This document shows positions 23,801 to 34,600 of a stretch of DNA of 64,000 bases, one piece after another. The DNA comes from Lichenostomus cassidix (lineage: Eukaryota > Chordata > Aves > Passeriformes > Meliphagidae). The number at the start of each line of letters is the position of its first letter. Position 1 is the first letter of the stretch. The position numbers and the translations under genes were made by a program. The stretch spans positions 14,264,056 through 14,328,055 of the forward strand of contig CM039189.1 in the NCBI GenBank assembly GCA_008360975.2, read 5' to 3'. The notes beneath the pieces were generated by a model, which was given only the letters and a program-made list of their open reading frames with translations, was not told where the DNA came from and ran no database searches.

Positions 23801-26800
23801 AAGTCTCTCAGCTTCCCTGACAGGCAAATGTAAGATTTGGCATAATTATTTTTTCAGATTATCCATTACTAGTATCCTACTCTACAAGCTGTGAAACTCC
23901 TGTTACTCAAGGTAAAAAAAAAAGCCCAAACCAAGCAACCTCTGTATAGCTGAAGCCTTCCAGTAAAATGCCTACATAAGGCTTTGCAAAAAAAGTGAGA
24001 CTTAATGTCCCACTGATGGACAGAGAGATTGTAAAGCTTTGGCTTTCTGTTCCACTGACTGTACAAACCAGTGACCCTTTGGACTGAGCAGAATGACTTA
24101 CAAGTAATTAGTGTGTTAACTGAGAACAGGTTTAGCTGTATATTAAACAGTCATTTAGCAATGTTGAGAAACAGCTGATTGTCATTTAAAATTAAATCAG
24201 TCTGGTTGAACGCCAACTAATCAAGTAATAAATACATCATGAGGCACAGCTGAGTTTTACCTACAGAAATGTGGGGTCTGGTTTTGGCTGTCTTTGTTCT
24301 GCTTGTTTGATTTGTTCAGGGAACATGGTGAACTAATTTGAAAAACTAATCTAGCAAATGAAAAAAAAATTGTGGAGCTGGAGCCTCTTCTTAGGGAGTT
24401 GAACCAGCTCTTTATGATCAAGTGGGGTCAAGGTAAGCCAAAGGGGGAAGTGGGACTTCCTCCCTTGCATGGTAGTAAGCTGTTAACTAAATTCAGAACA
24501 GTCTCCTGAAAGTCTTTGCTATGTTTACATGCAATTCAGCCTGACTGTCGGCTAGTGCTGTCCTTTTCATTGCACTGCTGCTTTTTCCCTTCAGTCAGAT
24601 ACAACTGTGTGACTGCAGGGTAAACATGTTTAAAAAGCTGGTCTCATGGAAAGTAAGCATATCTTCCTGATTTTTTTATTAGATCAGATTGTTGAATCAA
24701 AAGCAGCAGATTGCTAGGTCTGACTCAAATGACAGAGCATGAACATTTGTGCAAACAAAGGGTACAGGAGTGGATCCACCTGTTTGGTGGCACTGTGCGT
24801 TTACCAGGTTAAGTATAGTGTGAACCTCTAACCTGTGTGCAGGACTGCTGCAGCTCTTACAGATTTGAGCTGCATTTATTCCACTATTTATTCCACATGA
24901 GCCAAAAATTAGTTTAGTTTTCACCTACATCAGCTCCCTTAAAACAGCTCCTCTTATGATAGTATGAGCACCAGTAATGTTGCAGACATGGTTATGGGAA
25001 TATCTTGGTCTGGATTTACATGGGTGAACTACACCTTTAGAAAGAATGTAACTGGAGAGCAGAGGTGGGAAGGGATGAGATGAGACTGTTTTCTAGTGAG
25101 TTCATATGGAAGGTATGTATAGATTTTCCTTACTTCAAAAGAGAAGGCAAACAAAAGGAGTGGGGAGGTAGTATGTCCATGTCCCACATGTTAATGAAAA
25201 AACATCAGAGTGGAAGGACTGATGAGAGAATGTGGGAATGGACTTGTCAAAAGAGTGGAAGGAAATGCAGCTACAGTTGCATGTCATCATGACTCGGTTT
25301 AACTCCTAGTTGCTGATGCATTTTTACTGCATCAGCACTTTTTAAAACCATCATTGATCTGTTCTTTGGGTAGAATCCAGATGAGTGTTACAACAAAGTA
25401 AGGCAGCAAAGGGACAAGAAATTGCTACATCAGCTTCTTAATAAATAAGTTTAGTCTGCCATGGAACTGCGTCCTAGGATGTAGGGCAGAGTGACATCAG
25501 ACAGTCTCAGAGCTCATCGTTGCTGTTTCATTCTTCCTACTCCACTGCCCCAAAAGCTCTTGCTGCTTTGCTCTCCTTTCTGCTCCTTCCAATTTTCAGT
25601 CATGTTGTTCTGTGCTTTCCCTTGTATCTGTTCTGTCACTCATAACAGTTTTGTGTGATTGAGCTCATTAACCAAGTAGGAGATTATATACTTTTTTCCC
25701 TCTTTTTCAGTCAGGTTAATGAGTTTAATTGACTTCATGGGAGGGTCTGGCAAGCACTACAGCTGGCACTGAGCAAGTAGCAGCTTGACCTAGAAATGAG
25801 GAGCTTAAGTTGATATAAGTTCATTTTTAGTGTAAAAAATATTTTTGTTTTGTAGTATGAAGTTAGCTGAATCAATGAACTGATTTAGATTACAAAAATA
25901 GTTGTGTGATTTTTCTTGCTTTCAGAGGGAGGCTGTGTTTTTAAGTTGCATTATATTTCCCTGATCTGGTTTGTCAGCACAATCTTTTGTGTAACCACAT
26001 AATTGAGGAATGAGCAGGAGGAGGTGGAGGCTACTTTTCCTGGCAGAGCTGTCAAAAGAAATGTTTATCAAAATACAGTCTGAATTAAGTTTGACCAACG
26101 GTGCTTTCTTGGTTCTGCCTTTTCTTAAGAGGCAAATTCCAAGGGTTTTTTAAGGTGGCAGTATTTCTTTTAAATTATATTGATTTGATTTATGCTACTT
26201 ATCAGGAACAAGTATATTTATGTTATAAAACTCTCAGTGCTGTTCTGTTACTGCTATCTGCTGCTGTTTATTGCTGATAAAAATAAGAATGCTAATTTAG
26301 GCATGGGAGCATGTATAATGTCCTGTGTAAAATAGATTCACTCAGAAGTCTTTTTTTTTCTCTCGCAGCTTTCCATCTACTTTCCTCTCTAACAACAATC
26401 AGTCTTCCACAACTCCTGTGCAGAGTGTTTCTACTCCCTCAGTCTTAGCCTCAGCCTCTGCTTCATTGCCTTCAGTAAGCAATTCAATTGTTACTTCAGG
26501 CTTCAGTGAACTGAAGTCATCAAGTGGCAGCAGGAAAGCAAGAGTTCTCTATGATTATGATGCTGCAAACAGCAGTGAATTATCACTACTTGCAGATGAG
26601 GTAAGAGTTTTCTATGTACTTTGATTATTTGAAAGTAAAATGGGAGTGCTTGTGAGTAGCCAGTTAATATGTGCTACATCTAAAAGTCTGTGTAGTTGAT
26701 TATTTTCAAATTAGATTTCAGTAATATCCTTGGAGCATTGTCCTATACCTATGTATCCTAATATTCTACAGAGGGAGTCAACGTTTGTTGCACCATCTTA

Positions 26801-27698
26801 GCTTGCAAGAACATCTGCTAGACAGCCAAGATACAGTTCTGCTGTCTACTTTTCACCACACCTTTTACACTATTATCAATATGATTCGTTTTTCCTATGT
26901 TGAATATTGCAATTTGGGAAGAATATGAAAAGACAACTATTTCTTGCTTTCATGGTGAAGGTTGTGCTGTGTTTATTCCTGTTCCAGTTCAGTTGCAGTT
27001 ATAAGTCAGAGAGTCTAGACAAAGCAGATGGAGATAGATGTTGAAGCACAGTGCTGGAACAGAGTTCTACCTGGTAATGTGACTGTAGCTTAATGCTGAA
27101 AAAGAAATTTTGAAAAAAAAATCTGAATTTTGGGGTTTTTAAATGTGCATTACTTCAATATTTCTATTTGACTCTTTTCTTATCTAAAGAGTGACTTAGA
27201 AGCTGTGGGCTTAGATTTTCTGTGAAGATGTAGCACATCAACACCATCTGTCTTTCTATTGTGCAAGCTAAAGAAGTTTCTTTTAGATTGCCTGTTAAAG
27301 CTGATGGTAGATACACAAGATTTAAACATAAAATATAATAGAAAAGAAACAGTAATGGATAGAATTTCAGTGGAAAAAAAGATACTTTAAAATATGCTAC
27401 TGTGTCTATTCTTTTCCATGGACCAGTGAAATAATTTTTATGAGGATTAGATTATGTTTCATGGATGCTCTTATGAAATGCTCTGTTTAACCTTAATCTC
27501 AATTCTAAGATATTGGAAATCACGTGAAGGTAGGCTGTAACTCTCTTCCCTGCAAACAGAGTTTATGATAATGTGTTTCTCTTTTTTTAGGTGATAACAG
27601 TGTACAGTATCCCTGGCATGGATTCAGACTGGCTGATGGGTGAAAGGGGAAATCAGAAAGGCAAAGTGCCTATTACTTATTTAGAACTGCTAAACTAA
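5771..27698 (+). CDS. SH3GLB1: Endophilin B1 (Bif-1), complete split gene
   Basis: Coding exons are 5771-5842, 8694-8835, 11365-11493, 13249-13382, 13775-13867, 20794-20883, 21336-21436, 26369-26600 and 27591-27698: 1101 nt, 366 residues plus stop, all joined in frame at GT-AG sites. Optional exons 15060-15098 and 16540-16563 insert 13 and 8 residues after residue 190. The protein has an N-terminal amphipathic helix (about 1-25), a BAR domain to about 250, a Ser-rich linker (about 255-306) and a C-terminal SH3 domain (about 308-366; VLYDYDA, DSDWL and GKVPITYLEL motifs). Family knowledge: it binds and curves membranes, partners Bax and the UVRAG-Beclin 1 complex, and acts at mitochondria, Golgi and forming autophagosomes. 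Thr145-Pro146 falls exactly at the position known as the CDK5 site in mammals. The ATG has A at -3. Human constitutive protein is 365 residues, so length is normal. SELENOF faces it tail to tail. Confidence 0.97.
7991..8040. repeat. Exact 25-bp tandem duplication
   Basis: Two identical copies (7991-8015 and 8016-8040) of an A-rich then C-rich unit ending CACCCCCCACTCCC, with no mismatch. Perfect identity points to recent duplication. Confidence 0.95.
8190..8208. repeat. Poly(T) run, 19 nt
   Basis: Uninterrupted T19 in SH3GLB1 intron 1. No target-site duplication or retro-element body was recognised beside it, so it is listed as a simple repeat. Confidence 0.9.
8694..8835 (+). CDS. SH3GLB1: SH3GLB1 coding exon 2
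   Basis: 142 nt between acceptor TTGCAG and donor CAA|GTAAGG. Encodes residues 25-71 plus the first base of codon 72 (FTEEKLGQAEKTEL at the start, LLQPNP at the end): start of the BAR coiled-coil helices. Confidence 0.97.
8836..11364 (+). other. SH3GLB1 intron 2
   Basis: About 2.5 kb of AT-rich intron. I see no exon, RNA gene or recognisable transposon in it. Confidence 0.8.
11365..11493 (+). CDS. SH3GLB1: SH3GLB1 coding exon 3
   Basis: 129 nt after acceptor TTTTTTAG, ending CTATG|GTAAGAAG. Completes Asn72 and encodes through residue 114 plus one base (VYEKLDRKAPSRMNNPELLG in the middle), part of the BAR domain. A 23-A run starts ten bases into the following intron. Confidence 0.97.
11503..11525. 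repeat. Poly(A) run, 23 nt, beside a splice donor
   Basis: Uninterrupted A23 beginning ten bases after the exon 3 donor junction. Length is likely to vary between individuals. No retro-element body precedes it, since the bases before it are exon 3. Confidence 0.92.
12935..13130 (+). repeat. G/T-rich, C-poor low-complexity tract
   Basis: About 190 bases in which the + strand is almost only G and T, with G runs of 4-5 (for example at 13020-13054) and T runs of 6-9. It ends 118 bases before the exon 4 acceptor boundary. It includes a decoy acceptor, TTTTTTAG at 13071-13078. Confidence 0.85.
13249..13382 (+). CDS. SH3GLB1: SH3GLB1 coding exon 4
   Basis: 134 nt between CTTTGCAG and ACT|GTAAGT. 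Encodes residues 115-159. Contains FLTPLRNF, where Thr145-Pro146 is a proline-directed site at the same number as the CDK5-phosphorylated Thr145 of mammalian Bif-1 (family knowledge). Confidence 0.97.
13383..13774 (+). other. SH3GLB1 intron 4
   Basis: Short intron of 392 bases. It contains an 18-bp tandem pair at 13706-13740, each copy carrying a GTGAGT donor-like sequence. Confidence 0.9.
13706..13740 (+). repeat. 18-bp tandem pair with donor-like GTGAGT
   Basis: Two head-to-tail copies of ACTTGTGAGTATGTGTAT (second copy lacks only the final base). GTGAGT occurs at 13710-13715 and 13728-13733, just upstream of the exon 5 acceptor. Confidence 0.93.
13775..13867 (+). CDS. SH3GLB1: SH3GLB1 coding exon 5
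   Basis: 93 nt, phase 0 at both ends, after CACTTTCAG and before GCA|GTAAGT. Encodes residues 160-190 (KERKLLQNKRLDLDAAKTRL then KKAKVAEARAA), the basic coiled-coil part of the BAR domain. The optional exons insert after its last codon. Confidence 0.97.
15060..15098 (+). CDS. SH3GLB1: SH3GLB1 optional exon 6a (39 nt, Bif-1 insert)
   Basis: Flanked by acceptor ACATTTAAG and donor ATG|GTAAATG, phase 0, 13 codons: QLNISQPEENNIM. In mammals the first half of the neuronal insert is, from memory, QLNSARLEGDNIM, so the ends match and the middle has diverged. Its reading frame, length and position between exons coding ..EARAA and SEQEV.. all fit. It is expected to be included mainly in neurons together with exon 6b. 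Inclusion in this bird is inferred, not shown. Confidence 0.88.
16540..16563 (+). CDS. SH3GLB1: SH3GLB1 neuronal microexon 6b (24 nt)
   Basis: Acceptor GCTGCCTAG, donor AAA|GTAAGT, eight codons IWAEEVTK, identical to the mammalian Bif-1b/Bif-1c insert as I recall it. A pyrimidine-rich tract (TTTTTTCCTCCCCCACTC) is followed by two UGC triplets in the last ten bases before the AG, the arrangement known to recruit SRRM4 at neuronal microexons. The segment lengthens the protein near residue 190 inside the BAR domain. Confidence 0.93.
19716..19728. repeat. Poly(C) run, 13 nt
   Basis: Uninterrupted C13 in SH3GLB1 intron 5, probably length-variable. Confidence 0.9.
20072..20300 (-). mobile_element. 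LTR of an endogenous retrovirus-like element (fragment or solo LTR)
   Basis: Read on the - strand, this segment shows the order typical of a retroviral LTR: two CCAAT boxes (complement of 20224-20228 and 20192-20196), a TATATAA box (complement of 20164-20170), an AATAAA signal (complement of 20147-20152), then a short segment ending in ACACACA near 20072-20077, which fits a terminal CA. No primer-binding site or internal coding region is seen on the lower-coordinate side, so it is probably solo. The U3 (right-hand) boundary and the target-site duplication could not be fixed; U3 may continue toward 20680. It lies antisense inside SH3GLB1 intron 5, as is common for tolerated insertions. Family name is not assigned. 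Confidence 0.65.
20794..20883 (+). CDS. SH3GLB1: SH3GLB1 coding exon 6 (constitutive)
   Basis: 90 nt, phase 0 at both ends, after TATTTTTAG and before CAT|GTGAGT. Encodes residues 191-220, starting SEQEVRITQSEFDRQ and ending ISSTH, a helix of the BAR domain. Confidence 0.97.
20884..21335 (+). other. SH3GLB1 intron between exons 6 and 7
   Basis: 452 bases of ordinary intron; nothing recognised. Confidence 0.85.
21336..21436 (+). CDS. SH3GLB1: SH3GLB1 coding exon 7
   Basis: 101 nt between GTTACAG and GGAAG|GTAGTA. Encodes residues 221-253 plus two bases (AHHLRCLNDFVEAQMTYYAQ at the start, LDLQKQLG at the end), the last BAR helix. The donor GTAGTA is weaker than the others in the gene. Confidence 0.97.
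21437..26368 (+). other. SH3GLB1 intron between exons 7 and 8
   Basis: 4.9 kb of AT-rich intron. I found no further exon, RNA gene or recognisable transposon. Confidence 0.8.
26369..26600 (+). CDS. SH3GLB1: SH3GLB1 coding exon 8
   Basis: 232 nt between TCTCGCAG and GAG|GTAAGA. Completes Ser254 and encodes residues 255-331: the Ser/Thr-rich flexible linker (with VQSVSTPSVLASASASL) and the first half of the SH3 domain (KARVLYDYDAANSSELSLL). The linker is where this protein differs most from the mammalian one and explains the one-residue length difference. Confidence 0.97.
26601..27590 (+). other. SH3GLB1 last intron
   Basis: 990 bases, AT-rich, ending TTTTTTTAG. Nothing else recognised. Confidence 0.85.
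27591..27698 (+). CDS. SH3GLB1: SH3GLB1 coding exon 9 (terminal)
   Basis: Encodes residues 332-366 and the TAA stop: second half of the SH3 domain with GMDSDWLMGERGNQKGK and the closing ITYLELLN. The conserved Trp of the ligand groove (DSDWL) and the VPITYLEL signature are intact. Confidence 0.97.
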   Translation: MITVYSIPGMDSDWLMGERGNQKGKVPITYLELLN

Positions 27699-28041
27699 AT
27701 GGTTGGCCTGAATAGAGACTGTCAATTATGGCAACACCATATTTATATACAATTAACGTTATGTAAGCAGGTTTATGTGTCTTCCATGTCATTGTCTTGA
27801 GGGACAAATACCAGCCATTAAAAACTGGCTTTTCTGCCAGCATGGTTGCACGGTCAATACTCTATTCAAACTTAATGTGTTTTAAGCTTTTACTTCATGT
27901 GCCAAGAACGTTTCCTACAGATTTGTTTCTACTGAAGTTTTCACTAATACAAGCTTCTACTTTTGAGTAATCTAGATTGAAAGCAGGAGGTACTGTTTTC
28001 TACTGAAATTTTCATTAATGGCAAAGCTTTTCTTCACATAA

Positions 28042-28047
28042 AATAAA
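28042..28047 (+). terminator. SH3GLB1: Poly(A) signal AATAAA, proximal, SH3GLB1
   Basis: Canonical hexamer 344 bases after the stop, followed by a GT-rich downstream element. Confidence 0.7.
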
Positions 28048-31000
28048 CTTATTGTGAACTGATGCAGGTGTAGTGCATGTTATTTGAATAACCAAAACAT
28101 AAACCATGAAACATAAAATGTGGGTCTGTCACCAACACTTGTGGAGCTCAGATGTGCTGAGGCACACATGGCTTCTGAGGAGTGTCTCCTGCATTTAGTC
28201 ACCTCTGAAAACTTAAGGCAAGTTCTCAGTATGCTGAAATTTTACACTGCACCTAGGTGCATTGATGCAAGCTAGAGACATACATTCTGACTTGTTTTTA
28301 ACCTTGCCTTGTATTTTTTGCCTTTAAATGCTTTCCAGAAAAGAGTCTAATTCAGTTTGATTAGTAATTATAACAATTCTTTCAACTGAAAATCAGCCTT
28401 TATATTAAATTAAGCACTGCATTTTGCTAACCAAGTATGCACTGTCTCCCTACATTTAAGTAGTTCTATAGATGAGCATACATTTGTTCAGATTATAGGT
28501 TGTAATGAAATTCTGCATCCCCAATTCTTATGCAACAGTTTATTGTCATGTTCTAATTGGATTCAATTAGTGGTAGGCATTTTGCTTTGTAAGGGAATCT
28601 CCTTTCAATGTGGGAAGAAATGTTTTGAATCTAAAAATGGCTTCATCAAAGGTCGTATTATTTGTAAACAAAATAACATTTTCCTAAACACTGTAGCCTT
28701 TAGTGTTTCATAAGTAGCAGATCTTTCGGGCTGTAAAAAGATTTTAAAAGTATAGTTGAGGGGAATCATCCTTCCTTTCTTTTACTTTTAGTTTGAGTAT
28801 TTTTAATTAATTGGGTTGCACTTGTAGAAGGAAACTCCATCCACTGAGAAGGAAATTCTTCTCGCACCATTAACGGAAGTCCACTTCAGCTCTCAGGGAG
28901 CACTGGTACCAATGCTTAGCTAACTGCTTCTGATCAACACCTTTGTTTGCAATGACATTTCTTTAACACATTTTTAACATTGTCATTGCAAGCATGTAGT
29001 GATGAAACTTTCAGCAATAGAAATTACTTCAGTGGTATGGATAAAACTATATTAATTTAGGTGGTATGGCGGTTTAATTAAAAAGTGATTTTCATTTTGA
29101 ATTTCACTTCCAAAAATAGTCTCTTTCATTTTTACAGTGCAGAGGTTACATTAAAGCAAATATATTGCATTGGTTCATCAATTGCAACCTTCTTGGGGTA
29201 ACTGCCAAGAAAATCCTAAATTTATTCTGTCTATTAAATGCAACTATTACAGGGAACAATTATAATAATTACTGACTAATTGGAAATAACCATGAATCAT
29301 TCATGATGCATTAAGTAAAATAATTATGAAGACAAAAACCTACAGGTTAGAAGCAAAAAGACTGAACCATTTAACCACTGTGATGATCTTCTGTAGTCCT
29401 CTCTAAAGTGAACTGCTATAAAATGTGTTTAAATTCAAATCAAAATTGTTCATTTGACTTAGTTTGTAGAATATTCAAGATAATTTTTTTAAGTCTCTTT
29501 GCTATACTGGCCTATTTACTTCCTATTTTAGTGCAATAAAATGTTACAGAGCAGCATTTAAAATGATGATGGAGATTTGGTGAAGTCTCTAAGCAGTACA
29601 GCTATGTGAAGGCAACATTTGGCAGCAGTCAGAATTACATTTTGTTATATGTCAACATCTTAAGCTGTGTGTGAGAAAAATTGAAGTTGACCCTTAGTCT
29701 AACAAGGGTGAAAATCCATATTCTCAGTTCTCCCTGGTTTTGTTTAATTTGAACCCAAAAGTAATTTAAGTAAAGAAATTTGTTAGTGTTTTCTTAAACT
29801 CACGTATTTTGAGATTCCCTGTTGCACCCTTGAGGAGGGGAGCTGGTAGAACAGTGCTTGTTTGCACTTGTGTTACATTGAATAGAACTTCACTGCAGGT
29901 AGTCCCAAAACTCAGTCTCTCTGTGTGTCACTTTGTGGGCAACTTTCAAGCAAAAGTTGACTGGAAGTTTTTGGTTTTGCTTGCTGACTCAATGATTTTT
30001 GCAACAAATATGAAAGGAACTGATTTTGGCTTTGGGTCTCTCATTTCTTTGGTTAAATTCCCTGTTTACTTAGAACAAAATTAATTGGTTGAAAGGAAGG
30101 AAAAAAGGTAAACCAGGCCAAAAAAATCCTGTGTGAAAGTTCTAGATAGTTATGAAATCAGATTTCAAACACAGAAAAACATAGAGAATATGCATTATCT
30201 TATATTTAATAACTGGTTTGGCAAGATAAGTACATTTGGAATTGATACCTAAGAATATGTGCATGGGGGAAGATAAATACTTCCATTGCTGTTCAATGTA
30301 TATTTTTTTTTTTTCTGTATTCGCTGGCATTTTACTTCATTATTCTAATTAATGCTAAGATTTTGAACAATTTCAACTAGAATAGTCATCACATTTATAT
30401 TCTGTAACAGACCTGAGTGAGTTTTCCTCACAGATTATCAGCTTTTGTGGCAGATGGGATAATATACAACATCATTAGTGCCAGTAAATGAATACTTTTA
30501 GAAAACTACATACTAGTTTTATGTAGTTTCTGTCATAACTGCTGTTTTAATGCTTTCTTAGTCAGACCAAGCTTGAAAACTAACTCCTACTGATTCTGAA
30601 CAGAAATCCTGATTTGGACTTTTTGCAAACCATGAGATTTTCATCATTTTTGTTACTTCTTTCCAAAGAAGTGTATCTTGGAGCAAAATTCTCTACCATA
30701 AGGTAATTTTGGACACAGGTAAACCCATCAGTATGTAGTGTCTTAATTTAGACAAATGTGTGTGGGGAGGTGGAGGAAGGAAAGAAATGTCCTTGGAGTG
30801 CATGACTGTGCAAAGATACTGAACTTAGCAAGGGCTCTACCCAAACTAGTAAGTCTTGTGAAATGCAAGCATAATTAGCCCACAAACAGCAGTGTTAGTA
30901 CAGCTCTGCTGCTGCTGGGATTGGAGCTGGCATCTCTGGATCTCATACACAGTGCAGGAATTACTGTGCTGCCACAGTGTCATTAGTGCAGGTACCAGTT

Positions 31001-31671
31001 TATTGAATGCTGTTGTAGGAAGGGTAGAGTTAAGCCCATATATTCTAGTTGTCAGGATAGCCCATATCTTCAAGGCACACTTCAAGGAGAGTATCTTTCT
31101 TGTTACAATGCAGATGCTGTAGTGGCAGACTAAAGCAGTAATATGAAGATTGAAAAATACAAAGTTTGATAACTGTGGGTGCTCTGCTAAAACGAACTTG
31201 AGAGAATTGCTTACAAGCTGCTTAGGCAATGACTTGCAAGCCCATGTCCAACAGAAGCTACCAAAAGTTGGTTGTGATGTTTCAGGAAGAGAAGCAAAAT
31301 GGGAAAAGCCCAAATGTGAAACCTAAAGATACTTTGACAAAACCATGCAAATAATGGGAGTTTATGTATATGCTCTGCATGGGGCTTACAGTAAGTAACC
31401 ACTGAAAATGTATAGGTGTATTCTGAAACATTAGCAGAGTAAATTATAAGAGTGATCTAGATTAAATATTTACATAAGGTGGTTGTAGCTTGATTGTTTT
31501 TCTTTTCATGCAGGTAGCTGTACAATTGAGCCCTAAGTTTAGCCACAGAATGCATCTTCATAATTTCATTTTGCTGTATTGTTCTCAGTAGAAGAAACAT
31601 ACGTGACAGTTTCACTTTTAAATCTGGCCCAGGGAAAAAGCTAACATTAAAACTGTTTTGGTTCTGCTATC

Positions 31672-31677
31672 AATAAA
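31672..31677 (+). terminator. SH3GLB1: Possible distal poly(A) signal of SH3GLB1
   Basis: Canonical AATAAA about 4 kb after the stop. The downstream GT-rich element is weak, so use is uncertain. Confidence 0.35.
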
Positions 31678-31699
31678 ACATTTCAAGTTTAATCTGGGA

Positions 31700-34600
31700 A
31701 TTAATTGTAAATCATTAGATTAAATGAGATTAAATAGGAATCAATTAATTTGATTATCTGCACTGAATAAGGGCCTTTTGGATCTCAACTCGATTCTTGG
31801 AAAATTGTGCAAGAGTGACCTGAGGTATATTCTAGGAGCCTAGGCGTGAAAATATATAGAAAATTAGTTGCCTATATAGTGCTTCAAAATAACTGATACA
31901 AAAGCTCAGTGTACTATAGGCAACTCGAGTGTATCTGTGTAGAATGTGGGTTTTCATATATTACATCTGGGATCTGGGCTTTCCAGTCTTTCTAAAAGTA
32001 TGCTTTCTACCAAGCAGCTTCATCAAAGTTCAGTCTGGGAGTCTGACAAAGGTTTTATTCATCCTTAATACTTGGACCAGGGCATACATTGAGCCAATTT
32101 TAAGACCAATTATCATTTTAATATTCCATGACAATGCTTTTTACTATTGTCTGAATCAGTCATGCCACAAAATAAGCATCAGAAGTACAACATATGTAGC
32201 TACTTTTGTCAGAAAATTATGGTCTTTATTGCTTGGTTTCTGCAACAAGTTTCTGCTGTCAGCAGTCTGTCTGTCTGGCTTTTTGAACTGGCAACACCAC
32301 AAAGACATAATGATATCCCCTTTCAAGCACAGGCATTTGAGAGTTTGTGCTGACTCCAACAATACCAGCAATTACCCAGTGCTATTAAATACCAGGCACT
32401 ATGAAGGTACTCCAGCAGAATCCACTGGGGATGTGTTGTTTTTGGAGGGTTTTGTTTTCTTTGGGAGTCATTATGCCTTCCAGTATTATGATACCATGCT
32501 AAAGTTTGAGGTTTAATATGACAAGAATTCTTCTTTTATGTAGAATCTTTTTAGCATAGTGCCAGTTATCACTGGAAGATACGTTTAAGACATAATATGT
32601 TGAACAGAACTGTGTTAGTGGCATGCTTTTAGGTTAGTGGTGGCCAGCGTCTCAGTTACTAGGAATTAGTCTGACCCCACACTATCTCATTGGTCTTAAA
32701 AAAATGATCCTGATTTTTTTTTTTTTATCTGGTTGTACTGAATATAGAGATGCCTTGAATTTATATTTTGTTTTGTTTGTCTTCCATTTTTAGCTTATCC
32801 CCAGGGCTGACTGTTGTTATGAAACAGGCTTTCTGATCATTAGAACAGACCAAGAATATATTGCAACTCAGAAAACATAAGAACAAATATAGAGCTTGTT
32901 AGGACTTGTGCTGGCTGTGTCTGTACTGTGCACACACCTTGTCTGGGATTTCAGAATCAAAGGTATTATTCACTGTAAAAAAATTTAGTACTGGTGTCCA
33001 CATAATACCATCAGTATTGATTGGAATAGCTGAACTGTACTTCATCCAGCTTGAAAGCTGAGAGGGCTTAAAAACTGATTCATTATGAAATAAATCTTTG
33101 GTCTGGGGTTTAGCCAGGTAATGCAGTCCTGTGAAGTTGTAGGGGAACAGCAGTAGACTTCCTCCTTGCATTTTAGAAGGCCCAAGAATCACCATTTCAA
33201 TGTTGTACACAGAAAGGCACTCATGGCAGTCCACAAATATGAAATGCTTATGAAGCAAATGTTCTTTATTCAAAAGACATCATATTACTTCTCTGACTCA
33301 AATTTCTGGCAGGAGTCCCATTAGTCATTTTTATGCTTCCACCTAGAGTGAACAGGCATAAATATTCCCATTTGTATTCAGTACAAAATACTTGAGCATA
33401 AAAGGAAACAGATTTTCAGTTCCCAAAAAATGTAGACTGAAATTGTCAATGGAAGCTGGCGAAGCTGTGTGAAATTCTTTAGTGCAACATAGTACCTTTT
33501 AATCCCTCTTTCAGAATTTGTGGAGTGTCTCTACCTAAACATGGAACTCCACATTAGAGTTAGAGCAAAAGGATTTAGTGTTTAAATGTCACATCAGTAG
33601 TTATGTTTGTGGCTTCCCGTATCCCAATTCAAGGCTGGTCTTTTAGAGGGTCAGGTAGTCATCTGGTCTGAAATAAATACTTCTGGGAAAGAGAATATGG
33701 CTATCAAAACCCCATGAGCCATAAATAAACTAAGTTCTGGAATCTTGTGTAACAAGAACTCCCATGAGTTTGTACCCTGTAAGAGGTGAAGGGAAATTAG
33801 CCATTGCCTCTCTGGCACTATGGCTGCAGGTGCTGTCTAAACAAGGACTGCAGAATGAGGCTGTCTTATTTTCCATGAACTGCCAAAGGTATCTATTTAG
33901 GCTTATAGTCTGCCGAGTCCTGTGAGACTGGTATTGAAGCCCAGTATCTCAGACCTCCTTGAAACTGTTTTAGTTTTTTTCTTCTATTTCATTCACCTTA
34001 AGAATTTATTAATTGCTGAAAATCCTTGCTAAACTCGGCCTGCAGCCCAATCCTGATTCATTTTCTTTAAGCAGAATTCCTAGCTTATTTGTTCTGATAT
34101 AATGGGCTGTAACCAATTAATCACACAGCTATTAATGGAAGTACAAGGCAGTACATTGCAAGCTTGTTAGTTTGGCCATGCGAATTTGTGTTTGGTGAAG
34201 ATGCAAAGAACATCAGTCAAGCTGACAGACAGCCTCAGTTGTCTTCTGTGCTGCTGCCCTTACCATTGAGCCGTGACATGGAGCATTCACTGTGGCATCT
34301 GGTGGTGAGAAACCCCTCCAAGCTGGGTAACTTAATGAATTCTGCACCTTAGCCGAGGGAAAGGCAAGAAAATGTACCATGAATGCAAACACTGAACTAC
34401 TGTATGAATGTTATGCCTTTTTTAAATAGTTTCCTGCCAAAAGTGAACAACAGGAAATACATTAGCATGGGGAGCTTGCATGCAATTAATAATCTGGACT
34501 TTTTCCTCCTGACAGCACAGAATTGTTTTATAAATTTTTTAAAAACATTAAATAGGTGTTTGACATGAGCAATTAAGGAAAGCTATTTGGAATTGCAAAA

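Larger units (their letters stand above)
27699..31700 (+). other. SH3GLB1: SH3GLB1 3' UTR (proximal end about 28065; distal extent uncertain)
   Basis: Non-coding DNA after the stop codon with AATAAA signals at 28042-28047, 29535-29540 and 31672-31677. The first has a GT-rich segment (GTGTAGTGCATGTT) within 30 bases and looks best. The mammalian gene has a long 3' UTR, so the later signals could mark extended forms. The region is AT-rich and has no supported gene. Confidence 0.6.

Noticed and set aside
28553..28570. CTAATTG..CAATTAG 7-bp inverted repeat in the SH3GLB1 3' region
   Set aside because: Short AT-rich inverted repeats are expected by chance in this composition; a homeodomain site pair is possible but unsupported.
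30846..31313. 155-codon frame on the - strand
   Set aside because: No recognisable domain, lies in the probable extended 3' UTR of SH3GLB1, overlapped by frames on the other strand; length is near the chance limit.
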